Of a DNA stretch of 64,000 nucleotides, positions 1 through 12,000 are shown piece by piece; the stretch's first letter is position 1; each line of letters opens with the position of its first letter. Origin of the DNA: Lepidurus packardi (taxonomy: Eukaryota; Arthropoda; Branchiopoda; Notostraca; Triopsidae); contig JAKZAN010000004.1 of NCBI GenBank assembly GCA_023053545.1, positions 6,262,001-6,326,000 on the forward strand, in the 5' to 3' direction. The notes under the pieces are model-generated. The model saw nothing but the letters and a program-made list of their open reading frames with translations, searched no databases and was not told the DNA's origin. The translations under genes and the position numbers were made by a program.

Positions 1-2580
1 GCTTGGAGCTAAAATCTGTAAAATTTTAAAGAAAATATCGAAAAAACGGCGTTACAATTTCGAAATCTTGTTAAAAACTTGCTTATTTCTATAGCATTAC
101 TGGATTTGTATAACAGTGTAGCATTACAAAAAACGCATAGTTTCAGAAAGCTGTCTTATTCCTGAAATCTCTGATTAATATTTATATTTTTTTCTCGTGT
201 TTCAAAAGCGGAAAGACTGCTGCCAACCTACGCGTGAACCCATTTTGCATGCCAATTATCAGCACAGACACTGCGACCGGACATGGAAAGGTGTATACAT
301 TGCCACCGTATAAGCGAGAAAAGAGATGAGCTGTCAAAAGTTGAGGTGCTATAGGGTGAGAGCCAAAAACCATCAGGCCAGGTGCAGGAGCGAGTTAATT
401 GGGTGCCATTTCTCGCCGAGCATCGAATGTCGATATAGAGCAAAATGAAACGCTCTCCGTATACTAGTGCTGGAATTGTAGTACGTCTTTAATACCGTAC
501 AACCTTTCGCCATTGACTCAAGCTACATTATTTTGCCCATTCAGGTAGTCAAGTTCACAATGAGAAACTCTTTTTGGCTCTTTGGACTTCAAATCTGTCA
601 AGCTGCTCTTTAAATAATGTTTGCAATACAAAAGGTTACCACACTAGCTTTCTAACCTAGTTTTTGTAACCCCTGTCAGCTCTAATGCTAACAACAGGGT
701 AATGAAAGCCCACAGTTGAGGATTGAAATGGTCCCATGACACATTTTAAAAGCCATCCAAAGCGCAATGGCAGACTCCGTGCTGAGTTTTGCTCGGGACA
801 AATGATTCCCTCGTGGTATACATGACAGAATGTTGCCTGGAGCAACAACATGAAACAGCGAAGAAGACCTAGGACTCATCAAACTTTTCCTATAAGCTTT
901 TCGTTGTTCTTGCGGAAATGGAGGACCATAATAATACCAGAACTTGATAACAAAAGCTCCTCAAGTTTTAGTAAAAGCAACCTAGTATATGGACCCACCG
1001 CTTATTGAAATGAAGCCTTATAGATAAATACAGAGAAAAGATCCGAAAACGAAAAACATTTCCGTTTTAAGCTGCTTGTAAAATTTCGTCTGGATGTTGA
1101 CATGACACGGACACAAGACACGACAAACGCATGGCTTAAAGTGATCAAAACGTGAGATAGGTTTAGACCCAAATTAGAAGGCGACAATCCTATATCTCGT
1201 GCTCTTTCAAGTTCGCAGCCGAGGTGTTTCTCAATCTCCTTGCGTTTCTTATCCATCAAACCCTTTTCCTTATCAACTTCTTGGTGTGTCGTATGTGTCG
1301 ACCAAAAACCTCGCCTCCTTTTGGTAAATCCAGCGTATCTCGGAGTTCCCCGAAGCTAAGTAGATCCTTTAATGTTTCCTCGCAAAAAGTGATCACTTTT
1401 CACTTCCTTGACAAAAACCTCTTACTTTTGAAGGCTCTCAAAATAACTCTTCCTTCAAATGTTCTTATAACTCTGCAGCCGACCTTTCAGACACAAACTA
1501 AACCCCGCAAATTTGGCAGCAATTCGATACCAAACGGATGCTTCCTACTACCCTACAATTCGAGACGGGTCATTCGGCAGCTTCCCTGGACATACCCTGG
1601 ACACTTCACTACTTATGAAATCCGGAAATATAATNNNNNNNNNNNNNNNNNNNNNNNNNNNNNNNNNNNNNNNNNNNNNNNNNNNNNNNNNNNNNNNNNN
1701 NNNNNNNNNNNNNNNNNNNNNNNNNNNNNNNNNNGAAATCCGGAAATATAATTATTTCAAGAAAGCCCTTCGGACATTTATGGACGGAAGCATTGTTACA
1801 CAGGTAGTGGCATGGACAGTTTCCCTTTTTATTACTCTTTCCAAGCTAACTCTTTAAGAGAGATATAATAATATGGAATATTTCTGGCTAATCCCTGCAC
1901 TGAAGTCAAAACTAGGAGTATTTTAATAACTATTGACTAAATAATGTTTTCACAGAATGCTCTCCTATCCTCCCTGTGTGAAATTGTGGACGCTCAATCC
2001 GTACTGCGCCTAGTTAACCTGGTAGGACTGTTTAGTTTCACTATTTCGGGCTACGGATCCACGTACAGCAGGAAAAGGAGCGAACATTAACTACATTCAC
2101 ATCCAACAATGAAGTTTTCATCCTAACGTGGACGCGAATATCTTATTTCCATACAAATGTGAACAAGCGCCAATAGATGGCAATTGCATTGGTTACGGGA
2201 AAGTCCACAACCAAGTTAACAACAATAACAAACAACGCAAACAGTTTGTATGGCTGAGTAAATGCAAAACTCGTCATCATAGTTAGCAGCACTTTTGTGT
2301 TTCTCCCCAGCGAAATTTTATTATGAAAAATCGACTGTGAATCTCATGAGTGACGGATGAAAGTTTCTGTAAAAAGGAGTTACCGTAATTTCTGCATCCT
2401 GGCAGTAATCTCACAATGCAATATTTTAACAACTTGCGACGTCTAAACGCTTTATGCACCTTCTTAATCTATTGGGTTCACATATTTTCACCTATCACTT
2501 GCAGAAAACACGAGATCCAACGGTAATCGCAGATTTTTAATTTATTGGTGAAAAGCCTGAGGCATTAAAAAAAGAAAAAT
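1..2580. other. Region without recognisable gene
   Basis: I see no conserved protein motif, tRNA-like cloverleaf or repeat family here on either strand. The open frames are short, overlap on both strands and are rich in codons typical of AT-rich noncoding DNA. The stretch contains the scaffold gap. It may hold upstream exons or promoter of the fucosyltransferase-like gene that follows, but nothing in it resembles a GT10 N-terminal membrane anchor. Confidence 0.5.
1635..1734. other. Assembly gap (100 N)
   Basis: Exactly 100 N, a conventional placeholder length. The 18 bases before the gap (1617-1634) and the 18 after it (1735-1752) are identical, GAAATCCGGAAATATAAT. The two contig ends therefore probably overlap and there may be no missing sequence, or the gap may hide a short tandem repeat. 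Confidence 0.97.
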
Positions 2581-2599
2581 AGACTAAGAAGCTTGTACA

Positions 2600-4030
2600 A
2601 TTGTTCAAGCAACAGGCCAGGAACCAATTGTACTTTGGTGGACACCTTTTACCGGCGAGCCAGGAGCTGTTAAGACGTGCAATCAACATTATCCATGCTA
2701 TTTCACGGAAAATCGAGAGTTTATCCGATGACTCTCCAGAAACAAGAGTGGTAATTATTATTATCAATTCATGCGAAACCTGTGTAACATCTTTCCTGGG
2801 GCAACAAGGTTGTCCTGTTCTACGGCAGTGATTTCAAGCCTGTAAATGTGCCCCCTGCCACGGAAGAATCAACTGTGGGCGCTACTACATGAAGAGTCTC
2901 CTAAAAACAATCCTATCCTCTGCCATAAACCTGCCATTAGTTTATTCAACTTCACAAGCTACATTCCGAAGGGAAAGTAGTTTCCCTTTAACGCTCTTTT
3001 CGCTGCGAAACGCAGAAGATTTGACGGATCTTACGTATTTTGTATCTACAAAACAAAAGAATTTTGTTACAAAAAGAAAAAGGATTGGCGCCAATTGTGT
3101 ATGTTCAGTCGGCCTGCGATGCTCCTTCGGAACGCGATTTGTACGTCGAGGAGCTGATGAAATATGTCCAAATTGATTCCTATGGCACTTGTTTGCATAA
3201 CAAGGACCTTCCTCTTGAGTAAAAAGCTTACTGTGTTTCTATTTCGGTGAAAAAGTTAAATCCATATCTTTTTATAGCTTACAGAATCCAATGGAAAGCA
3301 TGGCGAAACGGGAATTCTTGAATTTGACAGCTCAGTACAAGTTTACGCTGGCTTTTGAAAATGCCGTCTGTAAAGATTACGTGTCAGAAAAGCTTTGGCG
3401 ACCGTTGCAACTCGGATCCGTACCTATCTACCTGGGGTCTCCCCAAGTTAGGGTAATTTCAATTTCCACGCTTTTCCAAAATTTCACGGTAACATTTTGA
3501 GATTATAGGATTGGACGCCGAATCCCAAGTCTGTGATAGAAGTTCAGGATTTTAGTACCGTGGAAAAGCTGGCTCGGTTTTTGAAACGACTGAACAAAGA
3601 CAGTGCTTTATATGAAGAATATCTCGAGCACAAACTCGTAAAGAGAATCTCAAACCAACGACTTTTGGAAGCTTTGGAAAGCAAAACATGGAGCCAAGGA
3701 GACGACGAACGTGCGTCGTTTGTGGATCAATTTGAATGCTATGTTTGCCAAAAGGCCCATGAAATTATGAAAATGGAGCGGTTAGGATTCAAGCCAACTA
3801 GATATGTAGCTTCTGTGCAACATTATGGGTGTCCTGTTCCTGTCAACCCAATCACTAAGCGAGAAAATCCAAATAATTGGTGGGTAGACCATTGGAGAAA
3901 AACAGAGATAGAAGCTCTTGTTCTTAACGAATTCGTAAGCGCTGGGAAAAATTTCTCTGCTACTGAATTTCATGACCTTGTAATACAACGTTTATCCTAC
4001 CATTATATGCAAAAGCATTTAAGCTACTAA
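2600..4030 (+). pseudogene. GT10 fucosyltransferase, FUT10/FUT11-like, frameshifted
   Basis: FUT10/FUT11 are GT10 enzymes of the secretory pathway that transfer fucose from GDP-fucose, to peptide-linked serine or threonine in recent work. Conserved blocks appear in order: PIVLWWTPFTGEPG near 2624, VLFYGSDF near 2812, [11 protein letters not shown] near 2879, LTDLTYF near 3020, [17 protein letters not shown] near 3092, KFTLAFENAVCKDYVSEKLW at about 3340-3400 (the GDP-fucose-binding core), DWTPNPKSV near 3510 and FECYVCQKAHE near 3731. Introns with GT-AG ends fit at 2751-2808, 3219-3277 and 3453-3508, and the last exons are open to the TAA at 4030. The 5' half changes frame near 2725, 2875, 2960 and in the A-rich tract near 3075, with a TGA at 2729. 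Either the gene is a recent pseudogene or the draft has indel errors. The family call is firm; whether it is functional is open. Confidence 0.78.
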
Positions 4031-5110
4031 TAGCATAGGTTTCAGTAATAAACTCTTTAATCGACAGCTAAATGTCATCTTAGGTAAATCCTAAAATTTT
4101 GACGCCAGGTATACGACAACATATCCACTCATTCAAATGCAAGTAAAGGATTACAGGGCATACATACGCAATTAAACAGAGACTAAAACTACATTCCTAC
4201 AAAACTTGCATGCCCTTACAGGCTAGGTTAAACAATAGCCTACCATCAACCGGGGTAATTTGGGACACTTTTCTTTACTTTTTCCGTGGCAGTTCGAAAA
4301 CGCCACTGCCGATTTTTTAAAATTTTTTTTGGAATACCATTTACTTTCCCCTTCTATTTATTCGTAACAAATTTTGTCTTCGCTTTTGCCATTACGAATT
4401 AAAAAAAAAAAAAAAAAAAAAGCTGAATGTTGCCTCCTTCGGAAATGGCGCCCGGCACTTTGTGGCAGCGGCAATTCGTGGGCCATGAATAACAAACAGG
4501 TCATTCATGGCACACGTGGTTTATATGAAGGATACAATGCTTGACAGAAAAATATATCCAGGGAATCATAGGGAACGTGTAATTACCTTTCTCTTGAATG
4601 CTCAAACAAATCTGTAGGTGCCTCTGGTTAATTTGAAAACTCACTAACAAATCGTGACTTTTTCTTCGCGCCATGACGCGATGGCCTTTGCTTGCCGGTG
4701 CCGGACCGAAACACGCGCCTGAGAAACCTTTGGTCAAGTTTCGGTTTGGCCTAGCAATCGAGAACGCCATCCCTCAGCACTGGGACCGTACGGTTCAGAA
4801 TATGCGGACAACGCTTGCTGCATGGCATACACGGAGCCCGCAAGTTACGGCGCGAAGGATAAGTCAGTTTTTTTGCGATTACCCAGAGGCACTTGTAGCC
4901 TTGTTTCAGCATTAAAAAGAAAGGTACGGTCGGTATGATTCGGGATAGATTTTCGATGAGTTCATGCTAACTCTTCGGCCAGGCATCCCCCAATGTTAAA
5001 TAGGATATGAAAATTTGTCGGAAAGAGGCGGAGCCTATTTCACTCGAGAATCATACCAATACATGGAAATCGATGTGGCAGAACACTTCAATGGTACATA
5101 ACAGGTCATT
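4031..5110. other. Spacer with poly-A tract, no clear gene
   Basis: The spacer contains an A-run of about 20 bases at 4400-4420. A short open stretch on + at 4673-4915 includes KFRFGLAIENAI, faintly like the donor-binding block of GT10 enzymes, but the rest matches nothing I know. No complete gene can be supported. Confidence 0.4.
4895..5060 (+). repeat. Diverged dispersed repeat, copy 1
   Basis: About 160 bases that recur, diverged, at 7755-7905 in the same orientation. Shared landmarks are a TTTCAGCATT-like start, GATTTTCGATGAGT, CTCTTCGGCCAG, AAATAGGATA and AGCCTATTTC, in the same order and spacing. The two copies bracket the phosphatase relic. It could be a small transposon end, a promoter duplicate or a segmental duplication boundary. 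Confidence 0.7.
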
Positions 5111-5169
5111 CAATTAAAAATCATTTAGCAGCGAAGGGGACACATTGATAAAAGTAAGCATATTGATAA

Positions 5170-5343
<174 letters not shown>

Positions 5344-5375
5344 CATATTGATAAAAGTAAAGCTCCGATTGGCTT

Positions 5376-7440
5376 TTGTTGCGTTGGAAAGCGCCGTATT
5401 GCCTACCAGAGACCGGAACAGCGTATGCCTTTATAATGCAAAAGGAGAGAGACAAGCTATGGAGCCCGTGTGCGGAAACTCTGTATTTGGATACCGTTTA
5501 TAGGAACAGTCCCGACGGAGGCAAACACTCCCATGTTCATAACCAAAACCCAATGTAATAAAGTATTGTTCACATCTTGTACACCTACATTCGGGTTCGT
5601 AACGCATTTGGTGATACAGACATCCCGAATGCTACACAGAAAAGAAAGGATGTCAGTGGATCAACGCTGCCTCCTCCAGTCGAACAATCTCAAATTGAAA
5701 GCCCATCTCTAGATGAACTTAAACTATTTTGGAGAATCCCCAATTGCCCTAACTACCCGCTGTTGAAATACAGCCTGGCCCTTAAGGCTGATTCTCGACC
5801 AGCCACTAGTTTTTCCGATTGATGTTGATCACAAATGCGCAGAATTTAGCACAGGATGAAAAGACACCGACTGTGGAGCACAATTAACGATTACCTTACC
5901 CGAAGTACGAATTCCAGCTTACACCTCTTTTCGACGGAAGCCCAGGAAAAGAAAATGGAACACAAATTTCCTATCTTACAAACTTTCCGGGCAACTTACT
6001 TGATTATCGTTTCGCAGGTTCCTCCTTAATTTAGTAGTTTAAAATTAGCCAAAGGCCAATACTATGCCATGAAGAATGGGGAAGTCGGATCGCAGTGGAC
6101 GGTATTGAACTTCACCTTACATCCGCAATGTCTTCGCTACGTGGAAAGCTTACATCTCACCTTGACTGGGGACAGTTCTAGGTATCCTCTGACGTATCTA
6201 GCTGCTCATAGCAATTGTTTCCCGCAAAGTACCATGGATCGGTTGTTACTCTTAAATCTCACCTATTCACAATGTTTCCCAGACTTCCGCGCTTTCCAGT
6301 CGTGCAATGAAACTACAGTCTAAAAGTCCTTCCGACATAGGAATTAGCTTCAAGGACGTTCGGACAGCCGTCAGAAATTGAGACCTGGGAAAATAGGCTT
6401 CCTCAATCTTACTCATACTAGCACGACTTTGACTGTTAACTGGGGAAACATTACTCAGAACGCTGGTTGCCTGCAAAGCTACGAAGTTATTCTGGCAGAG
6501 GAGACTTTAGAATTCGTACCTGATAAAAAGTCAGTCGACAAGGACAAGGACAACTACAATTTTGCCAATCTAAAGCCCTGCACGTCTTAGCAAATTACTG
6601 TCCGAAGCTTAGGAGAAACGAGCAGTGGAGAAATAGCCAACACGTTTTCAACGAACGAATCACGTAGCATAAACAAAATTGACCCGTGAAGACAAAAATA
6701 AGTTCAGCAACGACAACCATAAGGGTGAAGCCTTAGCAATTCGAAACGAAAACGAGAACAAGGATCGCTAACTAAATATTCTGCCTTGTAGCTTAGAGTG
6801 TAATCTTCTAAAAAAGGAATACATAATCCAACTTGTAGATGAGCAGTCTCTTATTCGAACCCTTCCAAGCGCAAAATTGGCGGTTAAATTAACGCTTCTT
6901 ATATACATTTGTACGCAAGAATATAGCCATTCCTTCATTTCCGACAACAACTGGAACAGTACCATTAGGGATTCCAGGGACGCAAGGGTACATTGCTACG
7001 CAAGATCCCAAAGACAACACAATAGCGGATTTCTGGCGGATGATTTGGGAGCAAGACATGCGCCTAATAGTAATGTTATCCGAAATAGAACAAGGCGACA
7101 AAACTAAATGTGCCCAATAGTGGCCTGATAACAATAACCAAAGCCAGACGTACGACAGCATCCACGTATCCCTGGCGTTCTTTGTGGATACGGGAAACTA
7201 TGTTATTCGCGATCTGGAAACATGTAAAATTCGTTACATTAGTGGTGTTGATAAGATTAATACCAACTGAGTTGCTAGGCCATTCAAGGAGACTGGTAAA
7301 GCAGGTTCAATTATGTGCCTGAACCGCATTTGGTTGTCCTGAAAATCCGGATACTATGCTCTCGTTCATTGATCTAGTCCCAGGTCGAAAATCCAGCTTG
7401 CCTACCGGATCCCCGATTGTTGTTCACTGCAGGCAACTAT
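5376..7440 (+). pseudogene. Receptor-type protein tyrosine phosphatase relic
   Basis: Receptor tyrosine phosphatases are membrane proteins with extracellular fibronectin III domains and a cytosolic phosphatase domain. Fibronectin III strands show as YTYIRVRNAFGDTD near 5580, LDELKLFWRIPNC near 5710, and STTLTVNWGNI through NYNFANLKPCTS at 6420-6590, followed by QITVRSLGETSSGE. A PTP domain follows: [20 protein letters not shown] with [11 protein letters not shown] at 6983-7075, then KCAQ-stop-W where KCxQYW is expected. The P-loop start SPIVVHC lies at 7410-7430. TAG replaces tyrosine at 6588 and near 7116, and other stops and frame changes occur throughout. Homology ends right after the catalytic cysteine codon (7428-7430), so the CX5R loop and everything C-terminal are gone. 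This is a non-functional host gene relic; which RPTP class it came from cannot be told. Confidence 0.82.
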
Positions 7441-7754
7441 AAGCTTCTCTTTATGTTTTTTATGGAGTTTTAAATCTTCTTTCTTATTCTAGTTAAATCC
7501 TGTCTTTCAACTTTCTCACAGCAGTTTTCATCTCTTGCTTTCTTCGGAACGTTACAGTGTCAATATCTATTCATCTTCCAATGTTTGTCCCAGTTTTTAA
7601 AAACAAGGGTCAGGTCTGATAGTTCTTTGAAAGCAATATACGGTGAGTATACCAGTAATTATTACAAAGAACTTCTTTTAAAATGAGCTTTTCCTCTTCA
7701 CTTTAGAAACGCTTTCCTCTCACTTGCTTGAACGGAAATTAAAGCACGTAGGCT

Positions 7755-7905
7755 ATTGCCTTGCTTCAGCATTCAAGGTACGTCGGTACAATTCCGGGGA
7801 TCGATTTTCGATGAGTAAAAGGCGCTAGCTCTTCGGCCAGTCGCCTAAATAGGATAGGGAACTTTGAAATTTGGCGGTGAGCAGCCTATTTCTCTTCTTG
7901 GCGAC
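7755..7905 (+). repeat. Diverged dispersed repeat, copy 2
   Basis: Second copy of the element at 4895-5060, same strand, shorter by small deletions. It lies between the phosphatase relic and the 5' end of Helentron A. Confidence 0.7.
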
Positions 7906-8077
7906 AACTCCACTTAACAATAAGAAACTAAACCCCACCCCACCAGCTGATCCCAACAACAGCCCAGAAAGGTGGTGGGTAAAACGCGAACGGCGAACTG
8001 GTGAAAATTGAGCTCTTCTCGACGTTTTGCAATTCGGGTTTATTATTTCACCAACACCCGCTCTTGCTGTTTTATTA

Positions 8078-8195
8078 TTAGCTGTGCCAGTCTATGACTG
8101 GGACAGCTTATAGTATCGTACCGACTTTAGTCCGTGTTAGCTGTGCCAGTCTATGACTGGGACAGCTTATAGTATCGTACCGACTTTAGTCCGTG
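8078..8195 (+). repeat. Helentron A 5' terminus, two perfect 59-base units
   Basis: Units 8078-8136 and 8137-8195 are identical. Each begins TTAGCTGTGCCAGTCTATGA and folds as nested arms: AGCTGT pairs with ACAGCT, and CCAGTC pairs with GACTGG around a TAT loop. A single diverged start of the unit recurs at 8404-8427. The first 20 bases also recur at 21823-21842. A hairpin at a rolling-circle element end is a plausible Rep recognition site. Confidence 0.9.
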
Positions 8196-8436
8196 CTTGG
8201 GAGGGTGGGATGGTGAGCCTAGCTCTGTTCTCGCCATAAGGGGCTATAGAATTTTGGGGTGGTACCTGGGGGAGGGAGATAAGCGAATTTTACCGCCGGG
8301 CAAGAGAAGTAGCTCGGCGAAATCTGTCAGAAGAAAACTGGCCCACAACACTCGCTAGTTTATCTCGTCTACGTGGTGATCAAGATTCGTTGGGTATACG
8401 TTGTTAGCTGTGGCAGTCTATGACTGGTTTTTTAAA

Positions 8437-9003
8437 TTGTTACATTTACGGTATTTCATGTGCGAATTGCAATAATTGGAATTGTAGGAAGGAAGCGACT
8501 ATTATAATATTGCATACATACATCGTTGGATTGTAAGTACGTGTTTCTTGATATTTTGTGTAGAGCATTCATAACGTAGTTTACTTAATGTTGCTGTTTG
8601 TATTTTCAGTTTCGTCGTTTTCTTTTCAGAGCCTACGTCTAGTTGCACGTTTTGAAGGTATAGTTATTTGTATTTCTTGTTAAATTTTGCTATTAGTTGC
8701 ACGAAACGATATAATTTCATTGTTACGTTTACGGTACTATTTCATGTCCGAATTGCAATACTTGGAATTGTAGGAAGGAAGCGACTATTATTATAATATT
8801 GCATACATACATCGTTGGATTGCAAGTACGTGTTTTTTGATATTTTGTGTAGAGCATTCATAACGTAGTTTACTTAGGTTTTTCTAGCTGTTGCTGTTTG
8901 TATTTTCAGTTTCGTCGTTTTCTTTTCAGAGCCTACGTCTAGTTGCACGTTTGGAAGGTATAGTTATTTGTATTTCTGGTTACATTTTGCTATTAGTTGC
9001 ACG
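8437..9003 (+). repeat. Duplicated 5' leader of Helentron A, about 275 bases twice
   Basis: 8437-8703 and about 8719-9003 are near-identical direct repeats upstream of the Rep gene. Each contains an intron-like segment: 8533-8609 starts GTAAGTACG and ends TATTTTCAG, while 8822-8909 has the same acceptor but a GCAAGTACG donor. The duplication therefore copied a leader intron, and the second donor has changed from GT to GC. The segment likely holds the promoter and 5' untranslated region. Confidence 0.85.
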
Positions 9004-9030
9004 TTTCATTGGTAACTCTAACATTTAAAT

Positions 9031-12000
9031 ATGAGGCTCGTCTGCAAGGCTCGATATTCACAAGATTCGGTTGGTACGAGTGAAAGTCGTGGTGTACAAT
9101 GCACACCCATGGCTTTTGTTTCTATTGCATGGAGTTATTTTGTTTTCCCTGCCAATTGGATTGAGCATGACATGCACCAGATAATGTCAATTGGAGACGA
9201 GATTTATCGTACGTATAAGCACGCTCATGCATTCTTTAGCTTTTCAGAATTGCCTCGATTTGTTGGTTGTGGAGATTTAGGTGTATTAAAGACCTTTGTG
9301 CATGGTGAAGATGCTTTTGGGTTTATATGGCCATGTACAACACGTTATTGGCATTGGTCTTTGGAAGATGCAGTGAAGCTTGCGGAACACTGTGTAGGAG
9401 TGCTTTTTATTAGTTGCTCATTTTGTACTAGTATCATGGAGCGTAGTGGAAGATATTTTGTTTTTGACTCGCATGCGCGTGATGAGTTTGGTCAGCGTTG
9501 CACAAGCGGTACTGCCGTCCTGTTAGAGTTTACTTTTGATGAACTGCTTGAGTATTTACGGAGGATGTATGGTTTCAGTGGTAATCCACAGTATGATATT
9601 GTTCCTATTTGTTGTCATGAAATTCGGGGTGCACGACCGGATGATACGTTGACAACTGTAGATAAGTGCAGTCGGGTTGCATGTAATCATGTACGTGTCT
9701 CATCGGGTAATTGGACTGATCTGAATGCTATTAATATTAACCCACAATTAGTAGATGTTTCGACATCGAAATTTGATACCAAGAATAATTTGAATATTCT
9801 GAGAAAACGGAAATACGAAGTTGATGAGAGTTTAACAATAAAACATGCTAAAAAAAATAACTCTGAAGTTTCATTAAAGTATGTTGAAGTAATGGAAGAT
9901 TGTTCGAAAGATAGAAACGGTGTTTCTCCCTGCATTAATTTGGCCAAGGATCTCACAGAAACGTTACCACAGCCGTTTGCTCTGATCGTTGACGATTCAA
10001 AAGGTGATTCAAACATATCTGCATTTGATCATTCATTTTCAGGAGAAAAAGGACATGTAGAATTTGGACGCCACAAACCTGTCATTGAGAAAAAAGGTGA
10101 ACATGACCAGTTTGTTTGCGAAACGTGCCAACGAACTTTTCTTTCGCGCCGTGGTTTGAGCAGACATTTAGCATTATGTAAAGCTGGTAATTCTAGTAAA
10201 AGGACTGACTGTGTTTCATGTCATCAGCATTTTTCTTCTGTTTACAACTTTAACAGACATTTGCAAAGACGTAATTGCAATAAAGGAATAGTTGACAGCA
10301 AAATGCCTGTGATCAGTAATGTGCAAGAGTTTACATGTGAACACTGCAGCCAGGCGTTATTTTCTTCATTTAATTTACGCAGACATTTGTGTGTGTGTCC
10401 CGTTCTTTTCTCTAGTCCGTCTGTACAAGAGGTGATCAAAAGTTCGAATAACCGAACTACCAAGAATAATACTAAAGGCGAGCAGACAAGACAGGAGGGT
10501 TATCTAGAATTTAGTGTTGGTCAATCTAAGCTCCCGAGAACTACGAATTTAATGGTAAACAATATTGAAAGTACTTGTAATTCTTCCTCTGGTAGCCAGA
10601 CTAAAAATTTATTGTGCCAAGGTTGCGGTGTAGTCTTTGTTCGAGAACGAGTATTTCGAAAACATGTACGTAATTGTCGGTTTTTATCTTTCGGTGTCAC
10701 ACATTTAAAGTGCAACGATTGTAACGTACAGTTTGAAAGCGGAGACAATTTTACCAGACATTTGGTTTTATGCAAAGGTGTTGATTACGCGGAGAACTTC
10801 TATTCTCCTAGAAAATGTGACCAGTCTGTGCCCCTCAGCATTGTTTTCCTGCTCTTGCGTTACGCAACAGCTAGAGGCTTACATAACAATGAACTTGCGG
10901 ATATAGACATGATTGGAAATATCCGAAAAGTAGGCATAATTGTATACAACTTATTTGCTAATAACAATGTTCGGATATCTGTTGACAACTTTCCTAGTAA
11001 ATTTTGCATTCCTAACATCGGATTGTCTTACACGTATTTCTCAAAGGTATTGTGCACAACTGTTTCGCCTTCACAATTTAGTACCTATTTCAGTCTTTCG
11101 TTGCGCGAGGGTACTTATTTCGTTATACAATATAGGAGTTATTGCATTGCCGTCTGCAGAACAGAAGATAACGTTTTAAGCATATTTTGTAGTCACAATA
11201 GCACGCGTAGTTGTGGATCTTATTGCACGTCGTACGATAGGTGTGCCGTAATTAGGAACAGTACAGTAGCTGAATTTCCGAGTATAATACATGAATGTTT
11301 CATAGGATGGAACGATTCGAATGAATTTACGATATATTCACTAGTTTTAGCTGTGACTCCCTGCAGAATCGAAAACTGTTGTTTCCTAGCACTGGATTGT
11401 ATTGTTGACGCTAAAAGGGGATGCCTCAGTTGCTTTTCTAATGAAATCATATGTAGTTGTTCGCATGAAGGGCACCCTGAGGTCTTTTGTCATAGAAATC
11501 AAAGAACCATTGACCGTACTCGGAAGGATCTTGACTACCACAATACACTAAAATGTTTCGATACGGTTTCAATAGACAGTCGCGCGACAGAAACTTGCAC
11601 GACAACAGAGACTAAAACTGAATCCGTAGATAAAGTCATGCGAAAACTGAAAAATTTACTTGCTGAGGGAGCCGATTTTGTTTGTGGTTGTTGCTGTCAG
11701 CTATTTTTTAGACGCACTTTATGTACAGTAGAAATGTTGCGGAAAAACGTAGAACCGTTAACTGGCAAGGAAGGTCATCGTGCAAGAAATTTATTTGAAA
11801 AATGTTTCACTTCGGTATATAAACAATATGTTTGCAGAACTTGTTATAAGTATATAAAAAAAGGCGAAGTACCTCCAGTATCTGTATTAAACCAAGTTTC
11901 TTTCCCGGAAAGACCGGACGAGCTTACAGTTTTAAATGATATGGAAAGAAGGCTAGTGTCTCCCCGTCTCATGTTCTTAAAATTGCAGCCACAACGCCAG

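Noticed and set aside
4673-4915. Open frame with KFRFGLAIENAI that recalls the GT10 donor-binding block
   Set aside because: Only about a dozen residues are similar. The required CKDYVSEKLW continuation is missing and the rest matches nothing, so I do not call a second fucosyltransferase.
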